DNA from: Clostridia bacterium
Lineage (GTDB): Bacteria > Bacillota > Clostridia > Christensenellales > Aristaeellaceae
Direction: 5' to 3'
DNA length: 42,605 nucleotides
Assembly (NCBI GenBank): GCA_017463245.1
Contig: JAFTPN010000030.1
Location: 1 to 42,605, forward strand
The notes beneath the pieces are model-generated. The model was not told the origin of the DNA. It worked only from the letters and a program-made list of their open reading frames with translations, and did not search any database. Each line of letters opens with the position of its first letter. Positions within the stretch are counted from its first letter, which is position 1. Both the position numbers and the translations under genes were made by a program. Shown here piece after piece: positions 25,382 through 33,789 of this stretch.

Positions 25382-26523
25382 AGGGTATCGTGCGTAGTTT
25401 TACCGTTGAGGGACTTAACCTTGAACGGTTTATTTCGTTGGCTGGTGGTGCAGGGATACGCTTCGTCAAAATGAAGCGCCAGGGGAGACGGTTATGGGCG
25501 CTGACCGATGAGGATGAACTTACACGCATTGAAGAGATCGCCAACAATGGCGGCTGGAGATTCCGCGCCGGAAGCAGGCAAGGCGGCGGGCGGGCATTGG
25601 ATGTTGTGAATCACCATTGGGTATTGTGGGCAGGTGTTCTTTTCTTTCTCATTGTGATCGTGGCAGCAACCCAGCTTGTTTGGGGTATCAATATAATGGA
25701 TGCTGGTATATATCAGGCTAACTTGGAAGGCTTCCTTATGGAAAATGATGTCCAGATATTCCGCTGGAGAAATAGCATTGACCTCGATGATCTTCGGGAT
25801 GCCATCGAGTGGCGCTATCCGGACATTGCCTGGGCTGACTGCGGCTGGCGTGGCACAACGCTCCAGATTACTTTGGTACAGGGAATGCCGCAGGGGGAAA
25901 CGTTTACCCAGATTGGCTCCGGCGATGTAGTTGCCTCCCGGGGCGGCATTGTGGAGCGTATTGTCACGGTTGCAGGTACGCCTCTGGTAGCGCCTGGGGA
26001 TGTCATTCAGCCCGGGCAAATACTGATACAGGGGCAGGAGAGAGGCGCAAATGAGACCGTCACACCTGTGATGGCGCGGGGCGTTGTGATGGCGCGGGTG
26101 TGGGATAAGGCTGCTGTACAAATGCCCATGACAGAAACGACCACAACTTACACAGGTATCACGCAGGAAACCTGGACAGTACGTTGCCCCTGGTTTGATC
26201 TGTGGAAGATGGGGGAATCGGGATATGAGCATCAGGATGTCAGAAGAGAACAGATGCCATTGGGCGGTTTGTTCCTTCCGTTTACATTGGTTATGGAAGA
26301 ACGCATGGAGGCAGAAGTAACGCTGATGCCGCGTGATGTGGAAGAAGTTAAGGCTGACGCAGGCGCCGCTGCGCTGCGTTTGCTGCAGGAGAATAGGGAA
26401 ATTGATGATGAATTAGTTGACAAATGGGTAGATTATTGTATGATAGAAGGTGAGGTATTAGAAGCAATTGCCTATGGCGAGCGCATTGTGGATGTGGCAA
26501 AGCCCAGGCGAAATGCGGACTGA
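25378..26523 (+). CDS. yqfD: Sporulation protein YqfD
   Basis: 381 residues. The N-terminal part contains VEGLNLERFISLAGGAGIRFVKMKRQGRRLWALTDEDE. A single membrane segment HHWVLWAGVLFFLIVIVAATQLVWGINI (about 77-104) follows. The extracytoplasmic part begins IYQANLEGFLMENDVQIFRWRNSIDLDDLRDAIEWRYPDIAW, with a GTPLVAPGDVIQPGQILIQG barrel-like motif further on. This is the stage IV sporulation YqfD architecture. The gene is visibly more A/T-rich in third positions than its neighbours, especially in the last 300 bases, perhaps reflecting relaxed codon selection in a sporulation gene. It overlaps yqfC by 4 bases. Confidence 0.88.
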   Translation: MKGIVRSFTVEGLNLERFISLAGGAGIRFVKMKRQGRRLWALTDEDELTRIEEIANNGGWRFRAGSRQGGGRALDVVNHHWVLWAGVLFFLIVIVAATQLVWGINIMDAGIYQANLEGFLMENDVQIFRWRNSIDLDDLRDAIEWRYPDIAWADCGWRGTTLQITLVQGMPQGETFTQIGSGDVVASRGGIVERIVTVAGTPLVAPGDVIQPGQILIQGQERGANETVTPVMARGVVMARVWDKAAVQMPMTETTTTYTGITQETWTVRCPWFDLWKMGESGYEHQDVRREQMPLGGLFLPFTLVMEERMEAEVTLMPRDVEEVKADAGAAALRLLQENREIDDELVDKWVDYCMIEGEVLEAIAYGERIVDVAKPRRNAD

Positions 26524-26535
26524 TACCAATCCGGC

Positions 26536-27561
26536 ATGGCTGCTCCGGTGATAAGCAGCGAGAAAGGCAGGAACCCCCTTTTGACACAAGTCAAGAAACT
26601 GATGCTTTCGGTAGATTCCATGGATGCATATATGTCCCTCTTTGGCCTCAACGACCAGAATGTGGCGCTGATCGAGCAGGAATGCGGTGTGACCATCGCC
26701 CTGCGCGGCGCAGAGCTGGCCATTACCGGCGAAGAGAAGGACACCGAGCTGGCCGCCAGCGTGATCGAAAAGCTGGTGGAGATGATCCACCGTCACGAAT
26801 TGGTGGATCGCACCCGTATCCGCTATGCCATTGCCCTGGCCAGGGAAGGCAAGGTGGACATGATCGACGAGATCCTTCGCAGCGTGGTGGCGATCACCCA
26901 CCGCGGGAAGCAGATCCGCTGCAAAACCCTGGGACAGCAGGAATATGTGCAGGCCATCCGCGACCACGACCTGACCTTTGCCGTAGGCCCTGCCGGCACC
27001 GGCAAAACCTATCTGGCCATGGCGCTGGCTGTGGTGGCGCTGAAGAACAAGGAGATCGAGCGCATTGTGCTGACCCGCCCTGCGGTGGAGGCTGGCGAAA
27101 AGCTGGGCTTTCTTCCCGGTGACCTGACCCAGAAGGTCGATCCCTATCTGCGTCCGCTCTATGATGCACTGTATGATTTCATGGGCGTGGACTCCTATCA
27201 GAAAATGGTGGAGCGCGGCGTGGTGGAGGTGGCTCCGCTGGCCTATATGCGTGGCCGCACGCTGAGCGATTCCTTCATCATTCTGGACGAAGCCCAGAAC
27301 ACTACCTCCGAGCAGATGAAGATGTTTTTGACCCGCCTTGGCTTCAATTCCAAGGTGGTGGTCACCGGCGATATCACCCAGACTGACCTGCCCTATGGCA
27401 AGCGTTCCGGCCTGGCAGAGGCCATTGAGATCCTGAAGGATATCCCGGCCATTGGCATGGTGAAGCTGACCCACAAGGACGTGGTTCGCCACGAGCTGGT
27501 GCAGCAGATCGTTCAGGCCTATGATGCCTACTATGGCAAGGAAAAGGAGAAAGACCAATGA
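26536..27561 (+). CDS. phoH: PhoH family ATPase
   Basis: 341 residues. The N-terminal KH-like part (LSVDSMDAYMSLFGLNDQNVALIEQECGVTIALRGAELAITGE) is followed by the PhoH ATPase with Walker A GPAGTGKTYLAMALAV, LTRPAVEAGEKLGFLPGDL, Walker B FIILDEAQNTT, and the VTGDITQTDLP motif. PhoH is thought to act in RNA or stress metabolism beside ybeY and era. The start is unclear: the ATG at 26536 lacks a binding site; an in-frame TTG at 26581 has AAAGGCAGGA upstream and may be the true start, giving 326 residues. Its stop overlaps the pgpH start. Confidence 0.94.
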   Translation: MAAPVISSEKGRNPLLTQVKKLMLSVDSMDAYMSLFGLNDQNVALIEQECGVTIALRGAELAITGEEKDTELAASVIEKLVEMIHRHELVDRTRIRYAIALAREGKVDMIDEILRSVVAITHRGKQIRCKTLGQQEYVQAIRDHDLTFAVGPAGTGKTYLAMALAVVALKNKEIERIVLTRPAVEAGEKLGFLPGDLTQKVDPYLRPLYDALYDFMGVDSYQKMVERGVVEVAPLAYMRGRTLSDSFIILDEAQNTTSEQMKMFLTRLGFNSKVVVTGDITQTDLPYGKRSGLAEAIEILKDIPAIGMVKLTHKDVVRHELVQQIVQAYDAYYGKEKEKDQ

Positions 27562-29915
27562 TGCGCCCGAAATGGAGCGAAAAAGGGAAGAACAAACCCG
27601 GCATGCTGCGCAGGCTTGGCACCTGGTTCCGCAGCATGGAAGCAAAATGCACGCTGATCGTTGCCATTGGCAGCTTGCTGCTGCTCTTCCTGTTCTGCAT
27701 TGCCAGCGCCCCCCAGCGCTATAGCCTGAAGGTGGGTACCATTTCCCATCAGACCATCACGGCCACCAAGGACGTGGTGGATCAGCTGACCACCGAGGAG
27801 CGCCGCAAGGCCGCTGCCAATGCGGTGGAACCTACCTATCACCTGCAGGAGGGCGCCACCGAAGCGGTGCTGTCCAACCTGAATGACCTTTTCACCGAGC
27901 TGCGCACCGTGCAGCAATACGGACTCACCCTGCGCGAGGAAGGTCAGACGGCGGAGGATCTGCGCTATCACACCTTCGAGGATTCGGCCATCGAATATGC
28001 GCAGAACTTGGTCACCGGCATGGATCTGAGCCGCTTCCAGGCCACGACCCTGCTGCGCACGGACACCGAGGACTACGACGAGATGGTTTCTGCGGTGACC
28101 ACCGCCGTGTCCAATGCACTGAACACCACCATCCGTGAGGGACAGGTGAACCAGTCCATCCAGACGATTTTGCAGATCGTGGGCTATAAGGTCGAGATTT
28201 CCCTGTTCCAGAACATTGTGCAGAGCGTGCTGCGCACCTGCGTCAAGCCCAACATGGTCATTGAGCAGGAAGCCACCGAGGCAGCCCGCCAGAAGGCTAT
28301 GGACGCCGTGGAGCCTGTGACCTATCTCCAGGGACAGAACATCATCCGCGATGGTGAGCGTGTGACCTCCTACCAGATCGCCATGCTGCGCGACCTGGGT
28401 CTGCTGGAAGACAACAATTACGACTTCTCTATTTACGGAGGCGCTGCGCTGCTGGTGAGTGCGGCCATTGTCATCCTGATGCTGACGCTGGTGCTGCTGG
28501 CGCCCGAAATGCTCCACGACATGCGCCGCATGTCCGTGATCATGCTGGTGATGGTGGTGAGCCTCGGCCTTTCCGTGCTGATGGTGAAGCTGTTCCACAT
28601 TTACCTTGCACCCATGAGCCTGGGCGCCATGCTGCTGACTGGTCTGCTGGGCCCCCAGGTGGGTCTGGCAGGCACCATGAGCCTCTCGCTGCTGATCAGC
28701 GGCCTGGTAGCAGGCAGCAACACCTCCTTCGCCGCTGAAATGATCCACCTGCTGCTGACTGGCCTTGTGGGCGGCGTGATTTCCGTGCGCTTCCTCAAGG
28801 GCAAGCCCCAGCGTCTGCGCATGGTGCTTTGCGGCCTGCTGGTGGCCGCCAGCAATGTGGTGATGATGCTGGCCATCGACCTGATGACCTCCAGCAACAC
28901 CGAGGGCATGATGAACAACGTGGTCTGGTCCATCGGCGGCGCTGTGCTGAGCGGCGTGCTGGCCGCTGGCCTGCAGCCTGTGTTCGAAACCACCTTCAAC
29001 CTGGCCACGCCCAGCAAGCTGCTGGAGCTGGCCAACCCCAACCAGCCGCTGCTGCGCCGCTTGCTCATCGAAGCGCCTGGTACTTACCATCATTCCATTG
29101 TTGTGGCAAACCTTGCAGAAGCAGCTGCTGAGAACATCGGCGCCAATCCGCTGCTGGCGCGTACAGGCGCTTACTTCCACGACATCGGCAAGCTGAAGCG
29201 CCCCCTGTATTTCAAGGAAAACCAGATGGGGGAGAATCCCCACGACAGAACCGACCCCTATGTTTCTGCGGCTATTGTGACCACCCACACCCGTGATGGC
29301 CTCCAGCTGGCGCAGAAACACCGCCTGCCGCCGGAGATCCAGCGCATCATCGTGGAGCACCACGGCGATACCCCGGTGATGTACTTCTACCACAAGGCGC
29401 TGCAGAATGCTGACGGCAAAACGGTGGACATCGCCGATTTCCGTTACGACGGCAGTCGCCCCACCACCAAGGAAGGCGCCATCGTCATGCTGGCCGATAC
29501 CATCGAGGCTGCCGTGCGCTCCATGCCCGATCCTACGCCCCAGGCCATTGAGCGCTTCATTGAGCGCCTTGTCCGCGGCAAGCTGGAGGATGGCCAGCTG
29601 AGCAATTCTCCGCTGACGCTGCGTGACATCGACGGCATTTGCGAGGCCTTCTGCACGGTGCTGAACGGCGTGTTCCACGAACGTATTGAATACCCCAATG
29701 TGGCGGTTCCTGCCCGCGAAAAGCCCGTGGAACCTGCTCCCGCTGCTGAAGTCAAGGAAGAAAAGAAGCCCGCGCCTGCCCAGCTTACTCCCGCTGCTGA
29801 GGTCAAGGAAGAAAAGAAACCCGCCCCTGTGCAGGAAGAGCCGAAGGACGCTCCGACGGCAACCGTGCAGCAGAGCGAACAGCCCGCTGAATCCGCAAAG
29901 GAGGAAGAGGCATGA
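27558..29915 (+). CDS. pgpH: PgpH-like c-di-AMP phosphodiesterase (7TM-HD domain protein, YqfF)
   Basis: 785 residues, a multi-pass membrane protein. An N-terminal TM segment (SLLLLFLFCIAS, about 35-52) is followed by a large extracellular 7TMR-HDED domain. Then come seven or so TM segments from residue 290 to about 480, and a cytoplasmic HD domain with TYHHSIVVANLAEAA, TGAYFHDIGKLKRP, and IIVEHHGDTPVMYFYHKA. PgpH in Listeria breaks down c-di-AMP, and the same role is expected here. The C-terminal tail has a duplicated proline/lysine motif (see the repeat at 29736-29829). It is translationally coupled to phoH (ATGA overlap) and ybeY (ATGA overlap). Confidence 0.93.
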   Translation: MMRPKWSEKGKNKPGMLRRLGTWFRSMEAKCTLIVAIGSLLLLFLFCIASAPQRYSLKVGTISHQTITATKDVVDQLTTEERRKAAANAVEPTYHLQEGATEAVLSNLNDLFTELRTVQQYGLTLREEGQTAEDLRYHTFEDSAIEYAQNLVTGMDLSRFQATTLLRTDTEDYDEMVSAVTTAVSNALNTTIREGQVNQSIQTILQIVGYKVEISLFQNIVQSVLRTCVKPNMVIEQEATEAARQKAMDAVEPVTYLQGQNIIRDGERVTSYQIAMLRDLGLLEDNNYDFSIYGGAALLVSAAIVILMLTLVLLAPEMLHDMRRMSVIMLVMVVSLGLSVLMVKLFHIYLAPMSLGAMLLTGLLGPQVGLAGTMSLSLLISGLVAGSNTSFAAEMIHLLLTGLVGGVISVRFLKGKPQRLRMVLCGLLVAASNVVMMLAIDLMTSSNTEGMMNNVVWSIGGAVLSGVLAAGLQPVFETTFNLATPSKLLELANPNQPLLRRLLIEAPGTYHHSIVVANLAEAAAENIGANPLLARTGAYFHDIGKLKRPLYFKENQMGENPHDRTDPYVSAAIVTTHTRDGLQLAQKHRLPPEIQRIIVEHHGDTPVMYFYHKALQNADGKTVDIADFRYDGSRPTTKEGAIVMLADTIEAAVRSMPDPTPQAIERFIERLVRGKLEDGQLSNSPLTLRDIDGICEAFCTVLNGVFHERIEYPNVAVPAREKPVEPAPAAEVKEEKKPAPAQLTPAAEVKEEKKPAPVQEEPKDAPTATVQQSEQPAESAKEEEA
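29736..29829 (+). repeat. Duplicated low-complexity unit in the PgpH tail
   Basis: Two copies of PAAEVKEEKKPAP, separated by AQLT, are encoded about 51 bases apart, with only synonymous differences between the nucleotide copies (GAAGTC/GAGGTC, AAGCCCGCG/AAACCCGCC). It sits after the HD domain, in a disordered Pro/Ala/Glu/Lys tail. Confidence 0.75.
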
Positions 29916-30802
29916 TTCTGCTGTGGGAGATCGACACAGAGGTTGATCCTGCGCTGCTGACGCTGATGCAAACCGCAGCAGACTGTGCCCTGCACATGGA
30001 AGGCGTTGGGCGCAAGTGCGCTGTTTCCGTGCGCCTGTGCGACGACGAGGCCATTCATGAAATCAACCGTGAGTTCCGCGGCATCGACCATGCCACAGAC
30101 GTGCTGTCATTCCCGATGGTCAATTACCCTCAGGGTGTGACCGCAGGCAAAGCCGATAAGCTGCTCCGGCAGGCGCTGGACGATGAGCTGAACGCCTGCA
30201 TGCTGGGCGATCTGATCATTTCGGTTCCCCATGCGCTGGCACAGGCAGAGGAATATGGACACTCTCCCGAACGGGAAGCGGCATATCTGCTGGTGCACGG
30301 CATTTGCCATTTGATGGGCTATGACCATATTGATCCTGATGATCAGAGGAGAATGCGTGCCATGGAAGAAAAGATTCTGAATGCTGTAGGTATGGGACGC
30401 GACGAGCAGCAGCAGATCAGCGATGAAACACTGCTTGCCCTGGCTGTTTCGGCCCGAGAGCGCAGCTACTCGCCTTATTCCGGCTATGCGGTGGGTGCAG
30501 CGCTGCTGTCTGCCGATGGCCGCGTGTTCCAGGGCTGCAATATCGAAAATGCTTCCTTCGGCCTGACCAACTGTGCAGAGCGCACGGCCATGTTCAAGGC
30601 CATCAGCGAAGGGGCGACGGAGTTCACCGCCATCGCCATTTCCGCAGAAGGCTCCGCCCCCTGGCCCTGCGGCGCCTGCAGGCAGGTGCTGAATGAGTTC
30701 GCGCCGGACATCCGGGTGCTGGTCACCTGGGATGGGAACGTGGAGGAAGCACCGTTGAGCGCTCTTTTGCCCCATGGCTTCGGCCCCAAATCCCTTGCTT
30801 AA
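29912..30802 (+). CDS. ybeY: Fusion of YbeY rRNA-maturation endoribonuclease and cytidine deaminase
   Basis: 296 residues with two complete domains. Residues 1 to about 158 are YbeY (rRNA maturation RNase and ribosome quality control), with INREFRGIDHATDVLSFPM and zinc ligands H129, H133 and H139 in HGICHLMGYDH. Residues about 168-296 are a full cytidine deaminase: YSPYSGYAVGAALLSADGRVFQGCNIENASFGLTNCAERTA with C221 and catalytic E223, and PCGACRQ with C253 and C256. The linker is short (MGRDEQQQIS). In B. subtilis the order here is ybeY(yqfG)-dgkA-cdd-era; dgkA is missing and the two flanking genes are joined in one frame. No stop, frameshift or extra start lies at the junction. It overlaps pgpH by 4 bases and is 26 bases from era. 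Confidence 0.94.
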   Translation: MILLWEIDTEVDPALLTLMQTAADCALHMEGVGRKCAVSVRLCDDEAIHEINREFRGIDHATDVLSFPMVNYPQGVTAGKADKLLRQALDDELNACMLGDLIISVPHALAQAEEYGHSPEREAAYLLVHGICHLMGYDHIDPDDQRRMRAMEEKILNAVGMGRDEQQQISDETLLALAVSARERSYSPYSGYAVGAALLSADGRVFQGCNIENASFGLTNCAERTAMFKAISEGATEFTAIAISAEGSAPWPCGACRQVLNEFAPDIRVLVTWDGNVEEAPLSALLPHGFGPKSLA

Positions 30803-30828
30803 TTGGATCGAACAGGAGAAGAAATATC

Positions 30829-31731
30829 ATGACGCAAGCAAAACAGTCCTTCCGCTCCGGCTTTATCACCATTGTTGGTCGTCCCAATGTGGGCAAGTCC
30901 ACCTTGATGAACGCTCTGGTGGGCGAGAAGGTCGCTATTGTTTCCAATCGCCCGCAGACCACCCGCAACCGCATTATGGGCGTGATGACCCGTCCCGAAT
31001 GCCAGATGGTTTTCCTGGACACGCCTGGCATTCACAATCCCCGTACCCGCCTGGGCGAATACATGATGCAGTCCGTACGCGACGCCATGGATGGCATGGA
31101 TGGCGTTCTGGTGCTGGTGGATGCCACCCAGGTGGGCGAGCATGATCGTGCCATTGTGAAGGACATGGCAGAGAAGAAGGTGCCGAAGATCCTGGCGCTG
31201 AACAAGATCGACATGCTGCCCAAGGAAAAGCTGCTGGGGCTCATCGCTTCCTTTGCCGAGGCCAGCTACGATGCCATTGTGCCCATCAGCGCAAAGACGG
31301 GCGATGGCCTAGAAGAGCTGATCACAGCCCTTGCGACCAAGCTCCCCGAAGGCCCCAAGTACTTCCCGGATGATATGATGACCGACCAGCCCGAACGGCT
31401 GATCTGCGCAGAGATGATCCGCGAGAAGGCCCTGCTGCACCTCCGGGACGAGGTGCCCCATGGCATTGGCGTTGAGATGATGGCCATGACGAAGGAAAGC
31501 GACGACTTCATGGAGATCCACGCCACCATCTATTGCGAGCGTGAGGCACACAAGGGCATCATCATTGGAAAGCGTGGATCCATGCTGCAGATCATCGGCA
31601 GCGAAGCCCGCAAGGACATTGAGCAGCTGCTGGATATGCACGTAAACCTGAAGCTGTGGGTCAAGGTGCGGCCTGACTGGCGCAATCGTATGGACGACCT
31701 ACGCAATCTGGGTTACGACAGCAGAAAGTAA
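30829..31731 (+). CDS. era: GTPase Era
   Basis: 300 residues, normal Era length. Binds GTP and 16S rRNA for 30S subunit maturation. G1 GRPNVGKSTLMNALVG near residues 17-32, G3 DTPGIHNPRTRLGEYMM, G4 NKID, and the C-terminal KH domain with EIHATIYCEREAHKGIIIGKRGSMLQIIGSEARKDIEQLL. The ATG follows AGGAGAAG. Last gene of the yqfC-era cluster, followed by a terminator. Confidence 0.98.
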   Translation: MTQAKQSFRSGFITIVGRPNVGKSTLMNALVGEKVAIVSNRPQTTRNRIMGVMTRPECQMVFLDTPGIHNPRTRLGEYMMQSVRDAMDGMDGVLVLVDATQVGEHDRAIVKDMAEKKVPKILALNKIDMLPKEKLLGLIASFAEASYDAIVPISAKTGDGLEELITALATKLPEGPKYFPDDMMTDQPERLICAEMIREKALLHLRDEVPHGIGVEMMAMTKESDDFMEIHATIYCEREAHKGIIIGKRGSMLQIIGSEARKDIEQLLDMHVNLKLWVKVRPDWRNRMDDLRNLGYDSRK

Positions 31732-31749
31732 AACCGACTGCAAATTAAC

Positions 31750-31790
31750 AAAACCGACTCCTGTTCATTTTAGACTTGAGTCGGTTTTTT
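31750..31790 (+). terminator. Intrinsic terminator after era
   Basis: AAAACCGACTC (31750-31760) pairs with GAGTCGGTTTT (31778-31788), with a 17-base loop and a T run to 31790. The same words recur outside it (AAAACCGACT at 31730-31739 and GTCGGTTTTA at 31801-31810), so an alternative outer hairpin could form. Confidence 0.85.
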
Positions 31791-31888
31791 GTGTTCCGCG
31801 GTCGGTTTTAAGGCACATCAGGGAACGACGGCGCATATACAGAAGCAGGTCACGACGAAGGCCGTGGCCAAGAAGGAGAGTGAACACA

Positions 31889-32080
31889 ATGCGTGGTCTC
31901 GGTTACGCTTTGATTCTGTTTGGTATCATCTCCGCTGTGATCATCCTGCTCTATGGCACCACCATCGGCTGGTCTGGTCTGACGGGCTCCATCGTTGCTG
32001 TGATGACCGGCGTGGGCTTCCTGAACCTGTCTGGCGACTACTATCACGAGAACAACCACTGCGGCTGCAATCGCTGCTAA
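31889..32080 (+). CDS. Small membrane protein with Cys-rich tail (63 aa)
   Basis: 63 residues from the ATG at 31889, preceded by AAGGAG (an upstream GTG at 31880 is too close to that site). Two hydrophobic segments are visible (YALILFGIISAVIILLYGT and LTGSIVAVMTGVGFLNL), then a soluble tail GDYYHENNHCGCNRC with three cysteines (C58, C60, C63) and two histidines. Length and hydropathy support a small integral membrane protein, with the tail possibly binding metal. The family is unknown to me. It is isolated: a terminator lies before it (after era) and another follows it (32093-32131). A promoter was not found. A strong ribosome binding site and flanking terminators support a real gene. Confidence 0.72.
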   Translation: MRGLGYALILFGIISAVIILLYGTTIGWSGLTGSIVAVMTGVGFLNLSGDYYHENNHCGCNRC

Positions 32081-32092
32081 GCAAATGAACCG

Positions 32093-32131
32093 CGCGCCCC
32101 GGGAGCCATGAGCCACCGGGGCGCGTTTTTT
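32093..32131 (+). terminator. Intrinsic terminator after the small membrane protein
   Basis: CGCGCCCCGG (32093-32102) and CCGGGGCGCG (32116-32125) with a 13-base loop, followed by TTTTTT. Confidence 0.92.
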
Positions 32132-32140
32132 GCATGAGAA

Positions 32141-32169
32141 TTGACAGCTTTTTTTCTTTTCGGTATAAT
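32141..32169 (+). promoter_or_regulatory. Perfect sigma-A promoter of galT
   Basis: TTGACA (32141-32146), 17-base spacer, TATAAT (32164-32169). Both boxes match the consensus exactly. Confidence 0.95.
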
Positions 32170-32215
32170 GGTTTTGTCCCACGGGACGAATCCCTGGCAA
32201 GTGAGGCGTTTGGAT

Positions 32216-33745
32216 ATGAATTGGGCTGAACAGGTGACCACGACGCTGGAAAAGCTGTTGTGTTTTGCAGAGCATCACCATCTGATCGAAGAGGTGGATC
32301 ATCCGTATTATCGCAATTTGCTGTTGGATGTAATGCAGCTGGATGCACCGGAAGGGGAGTTTGCACCGGATGGCGAGATTCCCGCTACGGCTACGGTTTA
32401 TCTTCAGCAGTTGTGTGAGCTTGCGGTTGAAAAGGGCTTGATTGAAGACCTGCAATATGCCCGCGACCTGTTTTCTGCACGGATCATGGGCTTGCTGACC
32501 CCTTCGCCCAAGGAAGTGCGCGAGGCTTTCACTCACGCCATGAATGAAGGAAGTGCTGATAAAGCCACGCAGAACTTCTACGATCTGTGCCGAGCCTGTG
32601 ATTACATCAAGGTGGATTCCATTGCCCAGAATATCCGCTATTTTGCGGAAAGCCCTTGCGGTGAACTGGAGATCACCATCAATCTGTCCAAGCCGGAGAA
32701 GGATCCCAAGGAGATTGCCAAGCTGAAAAACGCCCCCAGCGTAGGCTATCCCAAGTGCATGCTTTGTGTGGAGAATCCCGGCTATGCTGGCCGCAGCAAT
32801 TTCCCTGCACGGCAGAACCACCGCATCGTCCCGCTGACGCTGGCTGGGCAGAGCTGGTATATGCAATATTCGCCCTACGCCTATTATCCCGAGCATTGCA
32901 TCGTGTTCAACAGCCAGCACATTCCCATGAAGATCGACCGCGGTACCTTCGAACGCCTGTTCAGCTTTGTGGAGCAGCTGCCTCACTATTTCCTGGGCAG
33001 CAATGCCGATCTGCCCATTGTGGGCGGTTCCATCCTCAATCACGATCATTTCCAGGGCGGCCATTACGAGTTCCCCATGGACAAGGCAGCTGTCAAGGTT
33101 CAGCTTCAGTCGCCTGTTGAGGGCGTGAGTACCTGCATTCTCGATTGGCCCATGTCCGCTATCCAGCTTACCTCTGCTGATTCCGCTGTACTGATCGACG
33201 AGGCTGAGCGCATCCTGAATGCCTGGCGCGGCTATAGTGATCCCGCCTGCAATGTGTATGCCTTCACGGATGACACGCCCCACAATACCATTACACCCAT
33301 TCTGCGCAAGGTGGATGGCATGTACAAGCTGAACCTGGTGCTGCGCAACAACCGCACCAGCGATGAGCATCCTCTGGGCATCTTCCATCCTCACGCTGTT
33401 CTCCATCATATCAAGAAGGAGAATATCGGCCTGATCGAAGTGATGGGTCTGTTCATCCTTCCTGGTCGCCTTAAAACAGAACTGGCTGAGCTTGAGGGCT
33501 ATCTCACCGGCGAAAAGCCACTGGTGCGCCCCGGTGAAGAGGATGCAAGCTGCAAGCATTTCGACTGGGTGGAGCAGATCGTCAACGAGCACGGCCTTTG
33601 CGCGAATGACGCAGAAGCCAATGCGCTGCTCCGTGCGGAGATCGCCAAGGTCTGCGCCCAGGTGCTGGCAGATGCGGGCGTATACAAGCAGGACGAGGCC
33701 GGTATTGCTGGTTTCAAGCGTTTCATGGCTACCTTGGGTTACTGA
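32216..33745 (+). CDS. galT: UDP-glucose--hexose-1-phosphate uridylyltransferase (GalT, class II)
   Basis: 509 residues from the ATG at 32216, with GTGAGG 9 bases upstream. It exchanges UMP between UDP-glucose and galactose-1-phosphate in the Leloir pathway. The class II (Gram-positive) form is recognised by NYDLCRACDYI-like central motifs (NFYDLCRACDYI), PKCMLCVENPGYAGRSNFPARQNHR, the PYAYYPEHCIVFNSQH block, and SILNHDHFQGGHYEFPM with H276 and H278. The remainder includes AFTDDTPHNTITPILRK. No galK or galE lies in the window. The very strong promoter suggests high, possibly constitutive, expression. Confidence 0.95.
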   Translation: MNWAEQVTTTLEKLLCFAEHHHLIEEVDHPYYRNLLLDVMQLDAPEGEFAPDGEIPATATVYLQQLCELAVEKGLIEDLQYARDLFSARIMGLLTPSPKEVREAFTHAMNEGSADKATQNFYDLCRACDYIKVDSIAQNIRYFAESPCGELEITINLSKPEKDPKEIAKLKNAPSVGYPKCMLCVENPGYAGRSNFPARQNHRIVPLTLAGQSWYMQYSPYAYYPEHCIVFNSQHIPMKIDRGTFERLFSFVEQLPHYFLGSNADLPIVGGSILNHDHFQGGHYEFPMDKAAVKVQLQSPVEGVSTCILDWPMSAIQLTSADSAVLIDEAERILNAWRGYSDPACNVYAFTDDTPHNTITPILRKVDGMYKLNLVLRNNRTSDEHPLGIFHPHAVLHHIKKENIGLIEVMGLFILPGRLKTELAELEGYLTGEKPLVRPGEEDASCKHFDWVEQIVNEHGLCANDAEANALLRAEIAKVCAQVLADAGVYKQDEAGIAGFKRFMATLGY

Positions 33746-33749
33746 AAAC

Positions 33750-33786
33750 AAAGCCGTGCAGGGGAGTAACGCCTCTGCACGGCTTT
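33750..33786. terminator. Bidirectional intrinsic terminator between galT and the HAM1-like gene
   Basis: AAAGCCGTGCAG (33750-33761) pairs perfectly with CTGCACGGCTTT (33775-33786) with a 13-base loop. It ends both the galT transcript and the lexA-led operon. Confidence 0.9.
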
Positions 33787-33789
33787 CTA

